64,000 nucleotides of DNA from Neobacillus endophyticus (GCF_013248975.1 NZ_JABRWH010000001.1:558001-622000); one strand, 5' to 3'; shown: positions 22,018 through 31,257, counted from the stretch's first letter. Numbers and translations: made by a program. Notes: generated by a model not told the origin, from the letters alone.

Positions 22018-22036
22018 TGTCTCCCCCTTCAACACT

Positions 22037-22054
22037 TGAATGAACACTCATTCA
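22037..22054. promoter_or_regulatory. FadR-type operator upstream of fadN
   Basis: TGAATGAACACTCATTCA is an 18-bp palindrome matching the Bacillus FadR (TetR-family, acyl-CoA-responsive) box TGAATGA-N4-TCATTCA. It sits 20 bp before the fadN start, so the repressor would block fadNAE until long-chain acyl-CoA accumulates. A weaker TTCACCTAATGAA half-type site lies at about 22073. Confidence 0.88.
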
Positions 22055-22238
22055 TTTTTTTGTTAAAAAAAATTCACCTAATGAATGAGCCTTGTTATTA
22101 ATAAATATAAAATATTTTAAAAATTTCTGCAATCTATAAACGCGGAAAATTGAAATTTTTTTGAAAAATAATTTTCCCCCCTTGATGCCGATATATTTTT
22201 CATATTACGGGTATTCTATCCTTGAGGTGATAATTGCG

Positions 22239-22373
22239 ATGGCAAGAGTGAAAAAAGATCCATCCAAAGCTGGCGTAAGCGCAGCCAGTGTCAAAGGCAA
22301 TGGCGGACCAGGCGGCGAACACGCTCAAGTTGACAAACAAAACAGCCAAAATAATCAATATAAAAGAGGTTAA
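22239..22373 (+). CDS. yuzL: YuzL-family small acid-soluble spore-type protein
   Basis: This 44-aa basic, glycine- and asparagine-rich protein starts MARVKKDPSKAGVSAASVKG. The DPSKAGVSAASVKGNGGP core is typical of the YuzL family of small spore proteins. ATG at 22239 follows GAGGTGATAATTGCG, and the frame upstream lacks a ribosome site. It lies divergent to fadN, as near yusK-L in Bacillus. Forespore expression is expected but no sigma-G promoter was confirmed. Confidence 0.82.
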   Translation: MARVKKDPSKAGVSAASVKGNGGPGGEHAQVDKQNSQNNQYKRG

Positions 22374-22379
22374 AAAATG

Positions 22380-22422
22380 GGTGTCAGGCACCATGTGAAA
22401 ATTTCACATGGTGCCTGACACC
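22380..22422. repeat. 43-bp perfect palindrome (GGTGTCAGGCACC type)
   Basis: Two perfectly complementary 21-nt arms, beginning GGTGTCAGGCACCATG, flank a single central base. It starts 7 bp after the yuzL stop and has no strong T-tract, so termination is possible but it looks like a dispersed REP-type palindrome. It is the only such full palindrome in the window. Confidence 0.85.
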
Positions 22423-22448
22423 TAATTTAATTTATTTTATTTTCCTTT

Positions 22449-22700
22449 CTATTTCTTGGTTGACTGCCGATGCTGTTCGTTGAGTTGTTTGATTTCTTGG
22501 ATGATTTGTTTCATTTCTTCGCGCGCTTCTGGATAAAGGGAACTCCAGTGTTGGATTAAGGCTGGCATCGATTTTCCGATGTGACTGTAAATTGCCCATG
22601 TTTGGACTTTTTCTTTTATATCTTCGCTGCTGTCGCCGACGAGAAGTTCGCTGTATTTTTCTAGTAATGCTTCAAATTGCTGTGCGAATTCTGTTTTCAT
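22449..22700 (-). CDS. yusU: YusU-like DUF2573 family protein
   Basis: This 83-aa all-helical, charged, cytosolic protein resembles the YusU/DUF2573 family of Bacillaceae. Conserved features are the N-terminal FEALLEKYSELLVG and WAIYSHIGKSMPALIQHWS. No catalytic motif is seen and the function is unknown. The predicted start has only a weak site (AGATGGTG). It sits between yuzL and the RodA-like gene. Confidence 0.75.
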   Translation of the reverse strand: MKTEFAQQFEALLEKYSELLVGDSSEDIKEKVQTWAIYSHIGKSMPALIQHWSSLYPEAREEMKQIIQEIKQLNEQHRQSTKK

Positions 22701-22734
22701 TGTGGCACCATCTTTCTTTTTTATTAGTCCTTAT

Positions 22735-22765
22735 GGAAAAAGAGCGACCAATTCGCTCTTTTTCC
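22735..22765 (-). terminator. Terminator after the RodA-like gene
   Basis: GGAAAAAGAGCGA and TCGCTCTTTTTCC form a symmetric stem. The minus-strand reading follows the stop at 22770 and has T-rich sequence within the arm; it could act in both directions. Confidence 0.8.
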
Positions 22766-22769
22766 ATTT

Positions 22770-23942
22770 CTATGATTCTGCTGAGAACATGTATTTCTTA
22801 TAGTGATAGCGAATGGAAAAAATCAATCCAAGTCCCATCATGTTCCCCATTAATGAACTGCCGCCATAGCTGATAAATGGAAGCGGAATACCTGTAATGG
22901 GCAGTACTCCGATGGTCATGCCAATATTTTGGAAGACGTGGAAGGTAATCATGCTAATGACCCCGACACATACATACGTATAAAATTTATTCTTCGTTTC
23001 CATTCCGACTTTCGTAATATGGTAAACCAATAAGAAAAATAGACTGATTAGCACGCTTGCGCCAATAAATCCAAATTCCTCACCTACTACACTGAAGATA
23101 AAATCAGTTTGACTTTCCGGCAGATACACATCACGATTCGTTAATCCTTTTCCTGATGTCTGACCGGAACCGATGGCTAGGATGGATTTTGTCAACTGGT
23201 AGCCCTCAGAGCTTTGGTAATTATACGGGTCAAGCCAAGAATAGATCCGACCAAATTGATATTGCTTTACACCCAGATATTTTTCCAATAAATCAGGCTG
23301 CCAGAGAATGAAATAAAAGATTGTCACAATCAGCACAATTCCAGTAGTGAACAGCGGTACGAGAATTTTCCAGCTAATACCAGATATCAGCATCATGCCA
23401 AGAAATATCGAGATAAATACAAGTGATGTTCCCAAGTCAGGCTGCTTCATTATTAACGCAACAGGAACCATAGTGACAATCCCCAGCTTGATTAATAACC
23501 AATAATCAGATGAGGTAGATCTAACTGGGTTTTTCATATGATGATCATCAATCACCCTTGCAAGCGCCAAAATAACAAATACCTTAACAAACTCTGACGG
23601 CTGCAAGGAACCCATTGCCGGAACCTTGAACCAGCTTTTTGCCCCGTTGATCACTGGAGCTATACTTTGAGGGGCAACGATGATTAAAACGAGCAAAAAA
23701 AGGCCAAACCCATAAGAATACCACGATATTTTTCGCAATTGGTCGGAGTCCAGCCTCATAACGCCGGCAACAATCAAGGCGCTGACACCATACCAGAGAA
23801 TTTGTTTTACTAAAAAGTTTTCATGGTACTGCCCGCTCATCTGGGCACTATATATCGAGACACAGCTTGCCAAAAATAATAATAACAAAATAAAAACAAG
23901 ACTATAGTCAATTTTAGAAGTTGTGTTGCTATTTGAAGTCAC
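22770..23942 (-). CDS. FtsW/RodA/SpoVE-family peptidoglycan polymerase (RodA-like)
   Basis: This SEDS-family membrane protein of 390 aa has about ten membrane segments. SEDS proteins are glycosyltransferases that polymerise lipid II with a class B PBP. Conserved blocks are MGSLQPSEFVKV, the KQPDLGTSLVF loop with the catalytic aspartate, and the C-terminal NIGMTIGVLPITGIPLPFISYGG segment, written here in part only. The closest match by feel is RodA. The start is GTG at 23942 behind AAGGTGGAG. A decayed relative of its C-terminus lies at 57501-57696. Confidence 0.9.
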   Translation of the reverse strand: MTSNSNTTSKIDYSLVFILLLLFLASCVSIYSAQMSGQYHENFLVKQILWYGVSALIVAGVMRLDSDQLRKISWYSYGFGLFLLVLIIVAPQSIAPVINGAKSWFKVPAMGSLQPSEFVKVFVILALARVIDDHHMKNPVRSTSSDYWLLIKLGIVTMVPVALIMKQPDLGTSLVFISIFLGMMLISGISWKILVPLFTTGIVLIVTIFYFILWQPDLLEKYLGVKQYQFGRIYSWLDPYNYQSSEGYQLTKSILAIGSGQTSGKGLTNRDVYLPESQTDFIFSVVGEEFGFIGASVLISLFFLLVYHITKVGMETKNKFYTYVCVGVISMITFHVFQNIGMTIGVLPITGIPLPFISYGGSSLMGNMMGLGLIFSIRYHYKKYMFSAES

Positions 23943-24071
23943 TTCTCAGTCTCCACCTTAATTAAGAACTTGTACATTCATTCATTATATTTTTTATCAA
24001 CAGAAAGTACAACTTATAAGTCAAGGCTGTTTTTTTTTACAAGAAAAAATAGATCACGAGGATGTATTCGT

Positions 24072-24854
24072 TCAAATATTTATGCTTTTTTTCAGATCAA
24101 AATAGATTCGTTTCATTTCAGATACCATCGATTCTAGATTATTTGGCACCTGCGGCAGTCCGTACCCAATGTATAATGGTGTTGTCACAAATCTCGGCAC
24201 TACCTTTGCATAAATTCTTTTATTAATATGATGAAAAAAAATATTATAGCTGCCCGCTTTAAATGGAAAATGATTCAGTACGTAGTGAACAGCAATTTGT
24301 ATATATTCTGCAAACTGCTCCATATAATGAGAATCCGCCATCGCTATATTAAACTCATAAAAACCAACGCGAGGTTTAGTCGATAATGTCAGAGTAACAT
24401 CGGATTCTTGGGCAATGACAAGACCTTGAAACATTTCCGGTTGGACTTTTTCTTTGTAATCCAGGTCTTCAAGCCCAATAATTTGCATGTGGGGATGGGA
24501 AAGTGTTCCCCCGGATAATGGACCATGATTCTTGAAAAAAATCACAGACCTGTAAGCACCTGAATTCTCCATTTTCAACCAATGCCCAATCCCGAATCGG
24601 AATAGCCGCTGCAAATGTTCCCGCGAATATGTAGATACTTCGCCCTGACAGTCATCTGTTTCGATTAAGACCGTTTGATAAGCATTTTCCAAGACAGGAT
24701 ATTTATTTTTCAAGAGAATGATCGAGCCATCAACATCAATGATATCGGTTAGCTTTTCTCTCTCACAAAAAGGACAGGCCTGGGCTTTGTTGCGTATATT
24801 TTCCGGCTTCTGCATACCGATAGACGTATTAAAATGTAAATGTTTATTTTCCAC
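24072..24854 (-). CDS. DUF4931 / HIT-like (GalT-related) protein
   Basis: This 260-aa protein has a CPFCEREK zinc-ribbon-like motif near residue 28 and GGTLSHPHMQIIG near 115. The latter resembles the HxHxQ active site of galactose-1-phosphate uridylyltransferase and HIT-fold nucleotidyltransferases. The combination fits the DUF4931 family of Bacillus. It may transfer or hydrolyse a nucleotide-sugar type substrate, which is inference from fold. No gal genes are nearby. It is divergent from uppP. Confidence 0.75.
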   Translation of the reverse strand: MENKHLHFNTSIGMQKPENIRNKAQACPFCEREKLTDIIDVDGSIILLKNKYPVLENAYQTVLIETDDCQGEVSTYSREHLQRLFRFGIGHWLKMENSGAYRSVIFFKNHGPLSGGTLSHPHMQIIGLEDLDYKEKVQPEMFQGLVIAQESDVTLTLSTKPRVGFYEFNIAMADSHYMEQFAEYIQIAVHYVLNHFPFKAGSYNIFFHHINKRIYAKVVPRFVTTPLYIGYGLPQVPNNLESMVSEMKRIYFDLKKSINI

Positions 24855-25024
24855 TCGCGTTTCTCCTCTCGAAAAGCTATATACCTATTTTATGGTAGAA
24901 AACGTTTGCTCTGCACTTATTTTGCCTGATTCTTATATTTTCATAGTGATATTTCATGAGTTCGTTGTTTTTTGCATATGTTTGAAGAGACAGGCTTATT
25001 AATTTATGAGAGTGAGAGGGAGCT

Positions 25025-25807
25025 ATGTTAACAAAATTGGAAGCACTAATACTGGGGATGATTCAGGGGTTAACGGAATTTCTGCCCATTTCAAGTACCG
25101 GACATCTGTATTTAGGAAGGAATTTATTTGGCCTGCAGGAAGCAGGGCTGCTGCTTGACACCATGCTTCATATTGGAACGCTGCTTGCAGTCCTGGTGTT
25201 TTATAAAAATGAATTTACCCAGATTTTACGGAATCCTTTTAGTAAATTAACCTATCTATTAATCGTAGGGACGATTCCAGCAGTTGTCATTGGGCTCCTG
25301 TTCAAAGATTATTTTGAAGAGATTTCCAAGACGGGGGTTACAATTGGATGGGAATTCTTAATAACAGGCATTTTTCTCTGGATCGCTGATTCTGTGAAAA
25401 ACGGTCACAAAAATATGGACAACATCAGTTACACAGATGCCTTTATTATCGGATCTTTTCAGGCAGCTGCCATTTTCCCGGCTATTTCGCGTTCAGGCAT
25501 GACCATTGTTGCAGCGCTGTGGCGAAGACTTGACCGTGAAACGGCTGCGTATTTTTCCTTTTTATTATCAACACCCGCCATTGCAGGCGCCTGCCTCCTG
25601 CAAACAAAAGAATTACTAAGCGGCGGGGGTGAGGAAATTTCTTTATCCGCTTTACTTGTGGGAATCGCCGCATCAGCCTTCTTCGGCTATGTTGCCGTGA
25701 AATGGATGATTGGCTTTTTGAAAAAACACTCCTTAAAGCCATTTGCGATCTATGTATGGATGTTAGGGTTTGTTGTGCTGTACTTTCAATTTACCGGAAA
25801 ATTCTAG
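25025..25807 (+). CDS. uppP: Undecaprenyl-diphosphatase UppP (BacA)
   Basis: UppP, 260 aa, recycles undecaprenyl diphosphate to the monophosphate carrier needed for wall synthesis. It is an integral membrane enzyme with about eight segments. The two signature regions are GLTEFLPISSTGHL (15-28) and PAISRSGMT (about 155). GAGGGAG lies just before ATG. It is monocistronic with a strong terminator. Extra copies can confer bacitracin tolerance in other species. Confidence 0.95.
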   Translation: MLTKLEALILGMIQGLTEFLPISSTGHLYLGRNLFGLQEAGLLLDTMLHIGTLLAVLVFYKNEFTQILRNPFSKLTYLLIVGTIPAVVIGLLFKDYFEEISKTGVTIGWEFLITGIFLWIADSVKNGHKNMDNISYTDAFIIGSFQAAAIFPAISRSGMTIVAALWRRLDRETAAYFSFLLSTPAIAGACLLQTKELLSGGGEEISLSALLVGIAASAFFGYVAVKWMIGFLKKHSLKPFAIYVWMLGFVVLYFQFTGKF

Positions 25808-25855
25808 AAGGAAACCTTTATCAAAATTTTGTTTTTAACACACCTGATCTCACGA

Positions 25856-25889
25856 AATAATCGGCTCGAACAAATTCGAGCCGATTATT
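25856..25889. terminator. Bidirectional terminator between uppP and azoR
   Basis: AATAATCGGCTCGAA and TTCGAGCCGATTATT form a perfect 15-bp stem around CAAA, with T-rich sequence leaving on the plus side and ATTATT ends on both. It lies between convergent genes. Confidence 0.88.
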
Positions 25890-26554
25890 TATTCAATATG
25901 AACGTTTTCTATTGCCATTTCCCTTGCTGCTTTCACTGCTTGTTCTTTTGCTTTCGCCATGATTTCCGGAAGCATTCTCGGAAAATGATCCATTCCTTCT
26001 GCAATTACTGTATCCATTAAATCAAGTCCAAGAAACTCAAGTGCTTTTCTCAAATAACGATCACCCATTTCATATTCCGCCATCGGTCTGGTAGAATAAA
26101 TACCACCCCGCGTTTGAATATGGATGGCTTTCCTGTCTGTCAGCAAACCTTTTGGACCATTTTCGGTGTTAGTAAATGTTTTTTCCGCAATAAACAAACA
26201 GTCCATAAATGATTTCAATATGGCTGGAGCTCCAAGATTCCAAAGTGGAGTTACAAATACGTAGTAATCTGCATCAATAAAGCGGTCGGCAAGTGCATGC
26301 ATTTGTTCCAGCTTGGTCCGCTCTGTCTCTGACAATTGTTCCTTTGTATATCCCATAAATGATAGCTTCGCGCGGGCATACAATAGATCCATATCTATTT
26401 CGGGAATGTCCATTTCATATAAATGCCATTGTTCGATCTCAACGTCTGGCTGTACTTTTTGAAATTCTTCTAAAAAGACTTCACCTATCTGCATTCCTTT
26501 TGATAGTTTTACACAATTTTTCGGATTTGCAGTAATATACAACAGCTTTGACAT
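25889..26554 (-). CDS. azoR: FMN-dependent NADH-azoreductase
   Basis: This flavodoxin-fold quinone/azo reductase has 221 aa. It begins MSKLLYITANP, the FMN phosphate-binding strand-loop. Further blocks are VTPLWNLGAPAILKSFMDC (about 98-116) and THE GGIYS segment near 154, both typical of AzoR/YvaB/YocJ-type enzymes. It probably detoxifies quinones or electrophiles using NAD(P)H. It is monocistronic and convergent with uppP. Confidence 0.9.
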   Translation of the reverse strand: MSKLLYITANPKNCVKLSKGMQIGEVFLEEFQKVQPDVEIEQWHLYEMDIPEIDMDLLYARAKLSFMGYTKEQLSETERTKLEQMHALADRFIDADYYVFVTPLWNLGAPAILKSFMDCLFIAEKTFTNTENGPKGLLTDRKAIHIQTRGGIYSTRPMAEYEMGDRYLRKALEFLGLDLMDTVIAEGMDHFPRMLPEIMAKAKEQAVKAAREMAIENVHIE

Positions 26555-26764
26555 CCAAATCCCTTCCCTTAAACCACTATATTTTCATTTCATTTATATA
26601 CTACCTTGCTCACAGCTAAACATTTGGTGATGTTTATGTATATATTGTGAATTTCTTTCTTTTTGTTTTTTTCCTAGAAACGGCATTTTAATTGATTAAA
26701 CTATTACCGCGGAATAAAATATGATATATGATTTTTAATTTTTATAGAAAATGGGGGATTGACG

Positions 26765-27526
26765 ATGAAATATGCCATCATAACAGGCGCATCAAAGGGC
26801 CTCGGGAAAGCGATTACACAAAGGCTGATCACCGAGGGAGTTCATGTAGTTTCCGTTTCCCGGACAGAAAATGAAGAGCTTAAAAAGCTGGCACAGGAAA
26901 AACAAGTCTACTATAACCATTTCCCCTGTAATCTTTCATTAGAAAATGAAGTACAGGAAGTGTTTATGGATATTGCCCATTATATTTTTCAAAAGAATCC
27001 AACAGAAATTCTTTTAATTAATAATGCAGGTGTGGTTGAACCCATCCATAAAGTTGGATGTATGGATCCGACTCCCATTACGCGCAATATTCAAATCAAT
27101 TTGATCGCTCCCATCTATATTAGCAATTTATTTTTAAACAAAGCACAGCACACAAATACCGTTGTGCAGATTGTAAATATTACGTCTGGGGCTGCTGTCC
27201 GCCCAATTGATGGCTGGAGTGTGTATTGCAGTTCGAAGGCAGGGTTGAATATGTTCACCCAAACAACCGCCTTGGAACAGGCTGAATTGAAAACCCCTCA
27301 CCTCATCATTGCCTTTAACCCTGGAATTATGGATACCGATATGCAGGCAGTGATCAGATCCTCTTCCACTGATGCTTTTAAAGAGCTGGAGCGTTTCAAA
27401 GCATTTAAAGAAAATAATCAATTGGTACAAGCAGCGGTCGTCTCTAATGCTTTGATTGACCTCGTTCTAAGTGGAGATGCGGAAAACGGAAAAATTTATC
27501 AAATAAATGAACTAATACAGAAATAG
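26765..27526 (+). CDS. Short-chain dehydrogenase, benzil-reductase (YueD)-like
   Basis: This classical SDR has about 253 aa. It has TGASKGLG (nucleotide binding, 7-14), INNAG (about 91-95), the catalytic serine region ITSGAA and YCSSK with catalytic Tyr/Lys near 158-162. The overall sequence resembles (S)-benzoin-forming benzil reductase YueD and sepiapterin-reductase-like SDRs. Start: TTG at 26759 is in frame, but ATG at 26765 lies 6 nt after GGGGGA and is preferred. It ends 9 bp before the histidine kinase and is probably cotranscribed with it. Confidence 0.85.
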   Translation: MKYAIITGASKGLGKAITQRLITEGVHVVSVSRTENEELKKLAQEKQVYYNHFPCNLSLENEVQEVFMDIAHYIFQKNPTEILLINNAGVVEPIHKVGCMDPTPITRNIQINLIAPIYISNLFLNKAQHTNTVVQIVNITSGAAVRPIDGWSVYCSSKAGLNMFTQTTALEQAELKTPHLIIAFNPGIMDTDMQAVIRSSSTDAFKELERFKAFKENNQLVQAAVVSNALIDLVLSGDAENGKIYQINELIQK

Positions 27527-27535
27527 GCTTCTACC

Positions 27536-28909
27536 GTGAAAAAAATGATGAAGAAACTATCTTTTAAAATTGGACTATTGTTTTTTACCGCTATTCTTTT
27601 ATTAGAAGGCGTTTCAATAATATTTCTGCATAATAACATCCTCCATTCTCGTGTTCATGATGAATTAAATGCATTGCAGACACGAGGGAATAACCATCGC
27701 GATATATTGGAAGCATCCTTTCAAAAAGAAACGATTATGCATATTGCAATGATGGAGGCCCGGACAGATACACAGGTGATCCTAACAAAAACAGACCGAT
27801 CGATTTATATGTCTTCCAATAAGGTGACAGATGAAATGAAAGCGATCATAAAAACAACACCAAAACATATTCCACATGATGGCTTAATCATTGAAGACGA
27901 TTGGAAAAACGGAGCCTATATTGCTTCTGTCAGCCCTGTTATAGTAGATCAGAAGATTGATGGGTATGTTTACATGTTTCAAAATACACAAAAAATCAAG
28001 GACCTAATTTCGGAATTAAACCGTCATTTTCTGTTTGCAGGCCTGCTTTCCCTCCTTTTCATGGGGATCATCATTATCATTCTAACCAGGGTAATGACAC
28101 AGCCGCTTATCCAAATGAACGAGATAACAAAACGGATGAGTAAAGGAGATTTCTCCGTATCACTGCCTGCGCTTGGTAATGACGAGCTTGGCGAGCTGGG
28201 AGAATCGATTAAAATATTGGCGAGGGATTTAGCAATTTTAACGAATGAACGTAATGAATTTTTAGCGAGCATCTCCCATGAGCTGCGGACACCGCTGACC
28301 TATATTAAAGGCTATGCAGAAATCGCTCGGCGGCAAGATACCGCTCCGTCCGAAAGGGATCAATATTTAGGGATTATCGTTGAAGAAGCGGTCAAGCTGT
28401 CCAAGCTGGTAAAAGAGTTATTCCATTTGGCTAAAATGGATGAAAATACGTTTTCAATTGAAAAAGAAATGATCCCTTTACGCCCCTTTTTTCAAGAGGT
28501 CATTGAAAAGGTTTCCCCGGCATTCAAAGAAAATCATCTAAGGATTGAACTAAACTGCCCAGAAAATATCTCCTGTGAAATGGACCCGATCCGCTTCGAA
28601 CAGGTGATACTTAATCTATTAGATAATGCCAGAAAGTATTCTGAACCAAATACAAAAATCTCTATTTCCGTGCAGGTGAAAGGCGACAAAATTCATATGA
28701 TGATTCAGGATGAAGGAAAAGGTATTCCAGAAGAAGATTTGCCGAGAATTTTTGAACGCTTTTACCGTGTAGATAAATCAAGAGCCCGCTCTCTTGGCGG
28801 CACCGGCCTGGGGCTTTCAATTGTCAAGCAATTAGTGGAAGCCCACGGAGGAACTATTTCCGTGGAAAGTAAAACCAATGTGGGGACCACTTTTGAAATT
28901 ATTTTGTAG
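27536..28909 (+). CDS. Membrane sensor histidine kinase (orphan)
   Basis: This sensor kinase has 457 aa. Transmembrane helices at about 11-31 and 165-185 flank an extracellular sensor domain of about 130 residues. A HAMP linker (about 187-238) follows, then HisKA with the phospho-acceptor H248 in SISHELRTPLTYIKG, and an ATPase domain with NLLDNARKYS (N box), DEGKGIPEED (G1) and GTGLGLSIV (G2). The start is GTG at 27536. No response regulator adjoins it. The upstream neighbour is the SDR gene and a terminator follows, so the partner must lie elsewhere. Confidence 0.9.
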   Translation: MKKMMKKLSFKIGLLFFTAILLLEGVSIIFLHNNILHSRVHDELNALQTRGNNHRDILEASFQKETIMHIAMMEARTDTQVILTKTDRSIYMSSNKVTDEMKAIIKTTPKHIPHDGLIIEDDWKNGAYIASVSPVIVDQKIDGYVYMFQNTQKIKDLISELNRHFLFAGLLSLLFMGIIIIILTRVMTQPLIQMNEITKRMSKGDFSVSLPALGNDELGELGESIKILARDLAILTNERNEFLASISHELRTPLTYIKGYAEIARRQDTAPSERDQYLGIIVEEAVKLSKLVKELFHLAKMDENTFSIEKEMIPLRPFFQEVIEKVSPAFKENHLRIELNCPENISCEMDPIRFEQVILNLLDNARKYSEPNTKISISVQVKGDKIHMMIQDEGKGIPEEDLPRIFERFYRVDKSRARSLGGTGLGLSIVKQLVEAHGGTISVESKTNVGTTFEIIL

Positions 28910-28914
28910 CATCG

Positions 28915-28948
28915 AAAAAATCCTTATCTCTAATGATAAGGATTTTTT
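28915..28948. terminator. Bidirectional terminator between the histidine kinase and floT
   Basis: AAAAAATCCTTATC and GATAAGGATTTTTT form a perfect 14-bp stem. The run of T on each strand lets it serve both the plus-strand kinase and the minus-strand floT. Confidence 0.9.
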
Positions 28949-28969
28949 CAATGCTCCGCCGTTTACTAG

Positions 28970-30487
28970 TTATTCAGCAGTTTTATTCGCTTCTTGTTTA
29001 TTCATACCTTGAGCAATCGCCCCAAGTTCACCTTTTAGATTATGTTTACCTGAATAATTTTCAATCAGTTCCTTCAAATCCAATCCGGTTGTCTCCCTGA
29101 GAGATTCTTGCAAACCAGTCATTAAATTTGTTACATTACCGCTGACAGACGAAATTCCTCCACCGCTGCCAGAGTCAATCACTGTGACCTTATCAATGTT
29201 ACCAATAGGCTCAGCTATAGCTTTTGCGTAATCTGGTAACATTTTAATAACCATATCCATAATCGCAGCAGAACCGAATTCTTCAAATGCTTTCGCTTTT
29301 TCACGCAACACATTTGCTTCAGCCATCCCCCGTTTTTCAATGGCAGATGCGTTAGCTTCCCCTTCTGCTGCAATGGCTTTTGCCTTAGCAAGACCTTCTA
29401 ATTCCACTTTTCTTGCTTCGGCTTCCGCACGATTAATCTCTTGTGTTTTCAAGGCTAAAGATTGGTTCTCGACACGAATACGTTCTGCTTCTGATTCTTT
29501 CACTTTTTGATAAAAATCGGCATCTGCTTTTTTGATGATCTCAGCCTCATATTGTTTCTCTCGACGTCTGATCTCACGTTCTTCTAACTCAATTTTCTTT
29601 TCACGTTCGACGATTTCAATTTCAATCTCCTTTTGCCTCAGTTCCTGTTTCCGTTGAGTCGTTTGAAGATCAAAAGCAATGCTGGCATTAGCCCTGGCAG
29701 TATCTTCTGCTATCTTAAAGTCGGCAAGCTTTAATTCATTATCTTTTTTAGCTTCTGCAATTTCAGACGCACGGGCAAATTCTGCCTCCTGAGCTTCTTT
29801 GTTATTTTGCGCTTTACCAATTCTCTCCTCTTTCTCAGCAAGGCTTCTTGCCAGTTCACTATCCCGTTTTACTTCTGCAATCCTGCGCTGGCTTAGGGCA
29901 TTTATAAAATCATGATCATCTGTAACATGAGTCACACTAAAGTTCACAATTTCGATCCCTAATTTCTGTAAACTATGTTCTGCAATTGCCCTTACTTTCT
30001 CAGAAAACAAGTCACGATGTTTATTGCTCTCTTCAACTGTAAGAGTGGCAATAATAGCTTTCAAATGCCCTTCCAGTATCTGACGGATTTGTTGTTCCCT
30101 GTGTTCAACCGGCACACCTAAGTAGTTTTCAGCAGCGTTAATCAAATTCTTCGTATCACTATAGAATTTTACTGTTGCCACAGCAATCACATTAATTGGT
30201 ACATCCTCTTTGGTCACAATATTTCTAGCTTCTACATTTAAGTTAGAGGGTTGTAAACTTAATGTTCCCATCCGATGAATGATGGGTAAAACCACTGCAC
30301 CTCCACCTACTACAATCTTAATCTTTTTACCATGTTCATCTGTTTCTACGTTTTTACTTCCCAATGTACTTCCAGTAATAACCATTGCCGTATCTCTTCC
30401 TACTACCTTGTAACGGCTGATCGCATAAAGAATAACTCCTAATATGACTAATACCAATACGCCACCAATACCAAGTGTTTGCAGCAT
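28970..30487 (-). CDS. floT: Flotillin FloT (YuaG)
   Basis: FloT, 505 aa, is the membrane scaffold of functional microdomains. A hydrophobic N-terminal anchor (about 4-22) is followed by an SPFH/band-7 domain (about 25-200). A long charged coiled coil, rich in EA repeats such as NRAEAEARKVELEG, and a glycine/serine-rich tail follow. It is close to the B. subtilis 509 aa length. It lies 27 bp after nfeD, the usual YuaF partner, and the pair sits downstream of a c-di-AMP riboswitch. It ends at a bidirectional terminator. Confidence 0.95.
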   Translation of the reverse strand: MLQTLGIGGVLVLVILGVILYAISRYKVVGRDTAMVITGSTLGSKNVETDEHGKKIKIVVGGGAVVLPIIHRMGTLSLQPSNLNVEARNIVTKEDVPINVIAVATVKFYSDTKNLINAAENYLGVPVEHREQQIRQILEGHLKAIIATLTVEESNKHRDLFSEKVRAIAEHSLQKLGIEIVNFSVTHVTDDHDFINALSQRRIAEVKRDSELARSLAEKEERIGKAQNNKEAQEAEFARASEIAEAKKDNELKLADFKIAEDTARANASIAFDLQTTQRKQELRQKEIEIEIVEREKKIELEEREIRRREKQYEAEIIKKADADFYQKVKESEAERIRVENQSLALKTQEINRAEAEARKVELEGLAKAKAIAAEGEANASAIEKRGMAEANVLREKAKAFEEFGSAAIMDMVIKMLPDYAKAIAEPIGNIDKVTVIDSGSGGGISSVSGNVTNLMTGLQESLRETTGLDLKELIENYSGKHNLKGELGAIAQGMNKQEANKTAE

Positions 30488-30514
30488 ATAATCTCCCCGC
30501 TTCTCTTTTTAAAA

Positions 30515-31087
30515 TTAGATACTGAAAATATCCGTTTCATCTGTTCCACTTTTCTGATAGACAACAAAGCGGTTATCTTTTACTTCCCATACAATTACTT
30601 CTTTGTATAAGGGGATGGCCTTTCCATCTCTGCTAATCGCTGTTCTAAATATGTATCCTAAATCGTGTTCTACTTTTACTTCACCCAGAGAATCTGCACC
30701 TTCCTTAATCTCCATTGTAATAATCCCTTTTCTGCCTATCATATCCTCTAAATTCACAGCTGAAGAACTCTCCATGTGTTTTAAAGGCCGTAAGAAAAAA
30801 TAAGAAATAACAAAGGTTAATATGAAAGATGCAACTCCGGAAACAATGAATGTTCCGAAAGATGGTAATGCTGAATGAAACACTCTTTGAAGTATTAAAC
30901 CAACACCACCTAGGAAACTTGCAAACAATACGACCTCACTTGGTCCAAACGGTAATACAGCCAAATGACCTGTTATTGCATCCATTAGATCACCTAATAG
31001 GAGAATAATGATTAGTAAAATAACCCCGCCTGCCAACAGATACAAATAAATTTGTTCCATGGTGGTTACGTCTAAATGCATGGTCAT
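30515..31087 (-). CDS. yuaF: NfeD-family membrane protein (YuaF-like)
   Basis: This NfeD-like partner of flotillin has about 190 aa. Three to four membrane segments (about 12-125) are followed by a soluble OB-fold-like C-terminal domain with EDMIGRKGIITMEI. B. subtilis YuaF affects membrane fluidity and FloT assembly. The frame opens at 31108, but AAGGCGG spaced 5 nt from ATG at 31087 marks the better start; ATG 31081 is an alternative. No sigma-W promoter of the TGAAAC/CGTA type was seen. Expression is expected from the riboswitch leader. Confidence 0.87.
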   Translation of the reverse strand: MTMHLDVTTMEQIYLYLLAGGVILLIIILLLGDLMDAITGHLAVLPFGPSEVVLFASFLGGVGLILQRVFHSALPSFGTFIVSGVASFILTFVISYFFLRPLKHMESSSAVNLEDMIGRKGIITMEIKEGADSLGEVKVEHDLGYIFRTAISRDGKAIPLYKEVIVWEVKDNRFVVYQKSGTDETDIFSI

Positions 31088-31201
31088 CATCACCGCCTTT
31101 TCTATCAAACTATTACTTTAAAACACTGTTCATGCCTCGATAAAGCTTTACCAACTGGAGCCTTTTAAATAATGTCTAACAGAAATATTCCTAAAAATAA
31201 A

Positions 31202-31226
31202 AGAACACTAGTTTACTTAGTGTTCT
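31202..31226 (-). terminator. Attenuator terminator of the c-di-AMP riboswitch
   Basis: The minus strand has AGAACACTA, loop AGTAAAC, TAGTGTTCT, then TTTATTTTT. Its 5' half (CACTAAGTAAAC) can instead pair with GTTTACTTTTTAGTG just upstream (about 31238-31253), giving mutually exclusive antiterminator and terminator. Confidence 0.9.
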
Positions 31227-31257
31227 CTCTTTCATGCACTAAAAAGTAAACCTCCTC

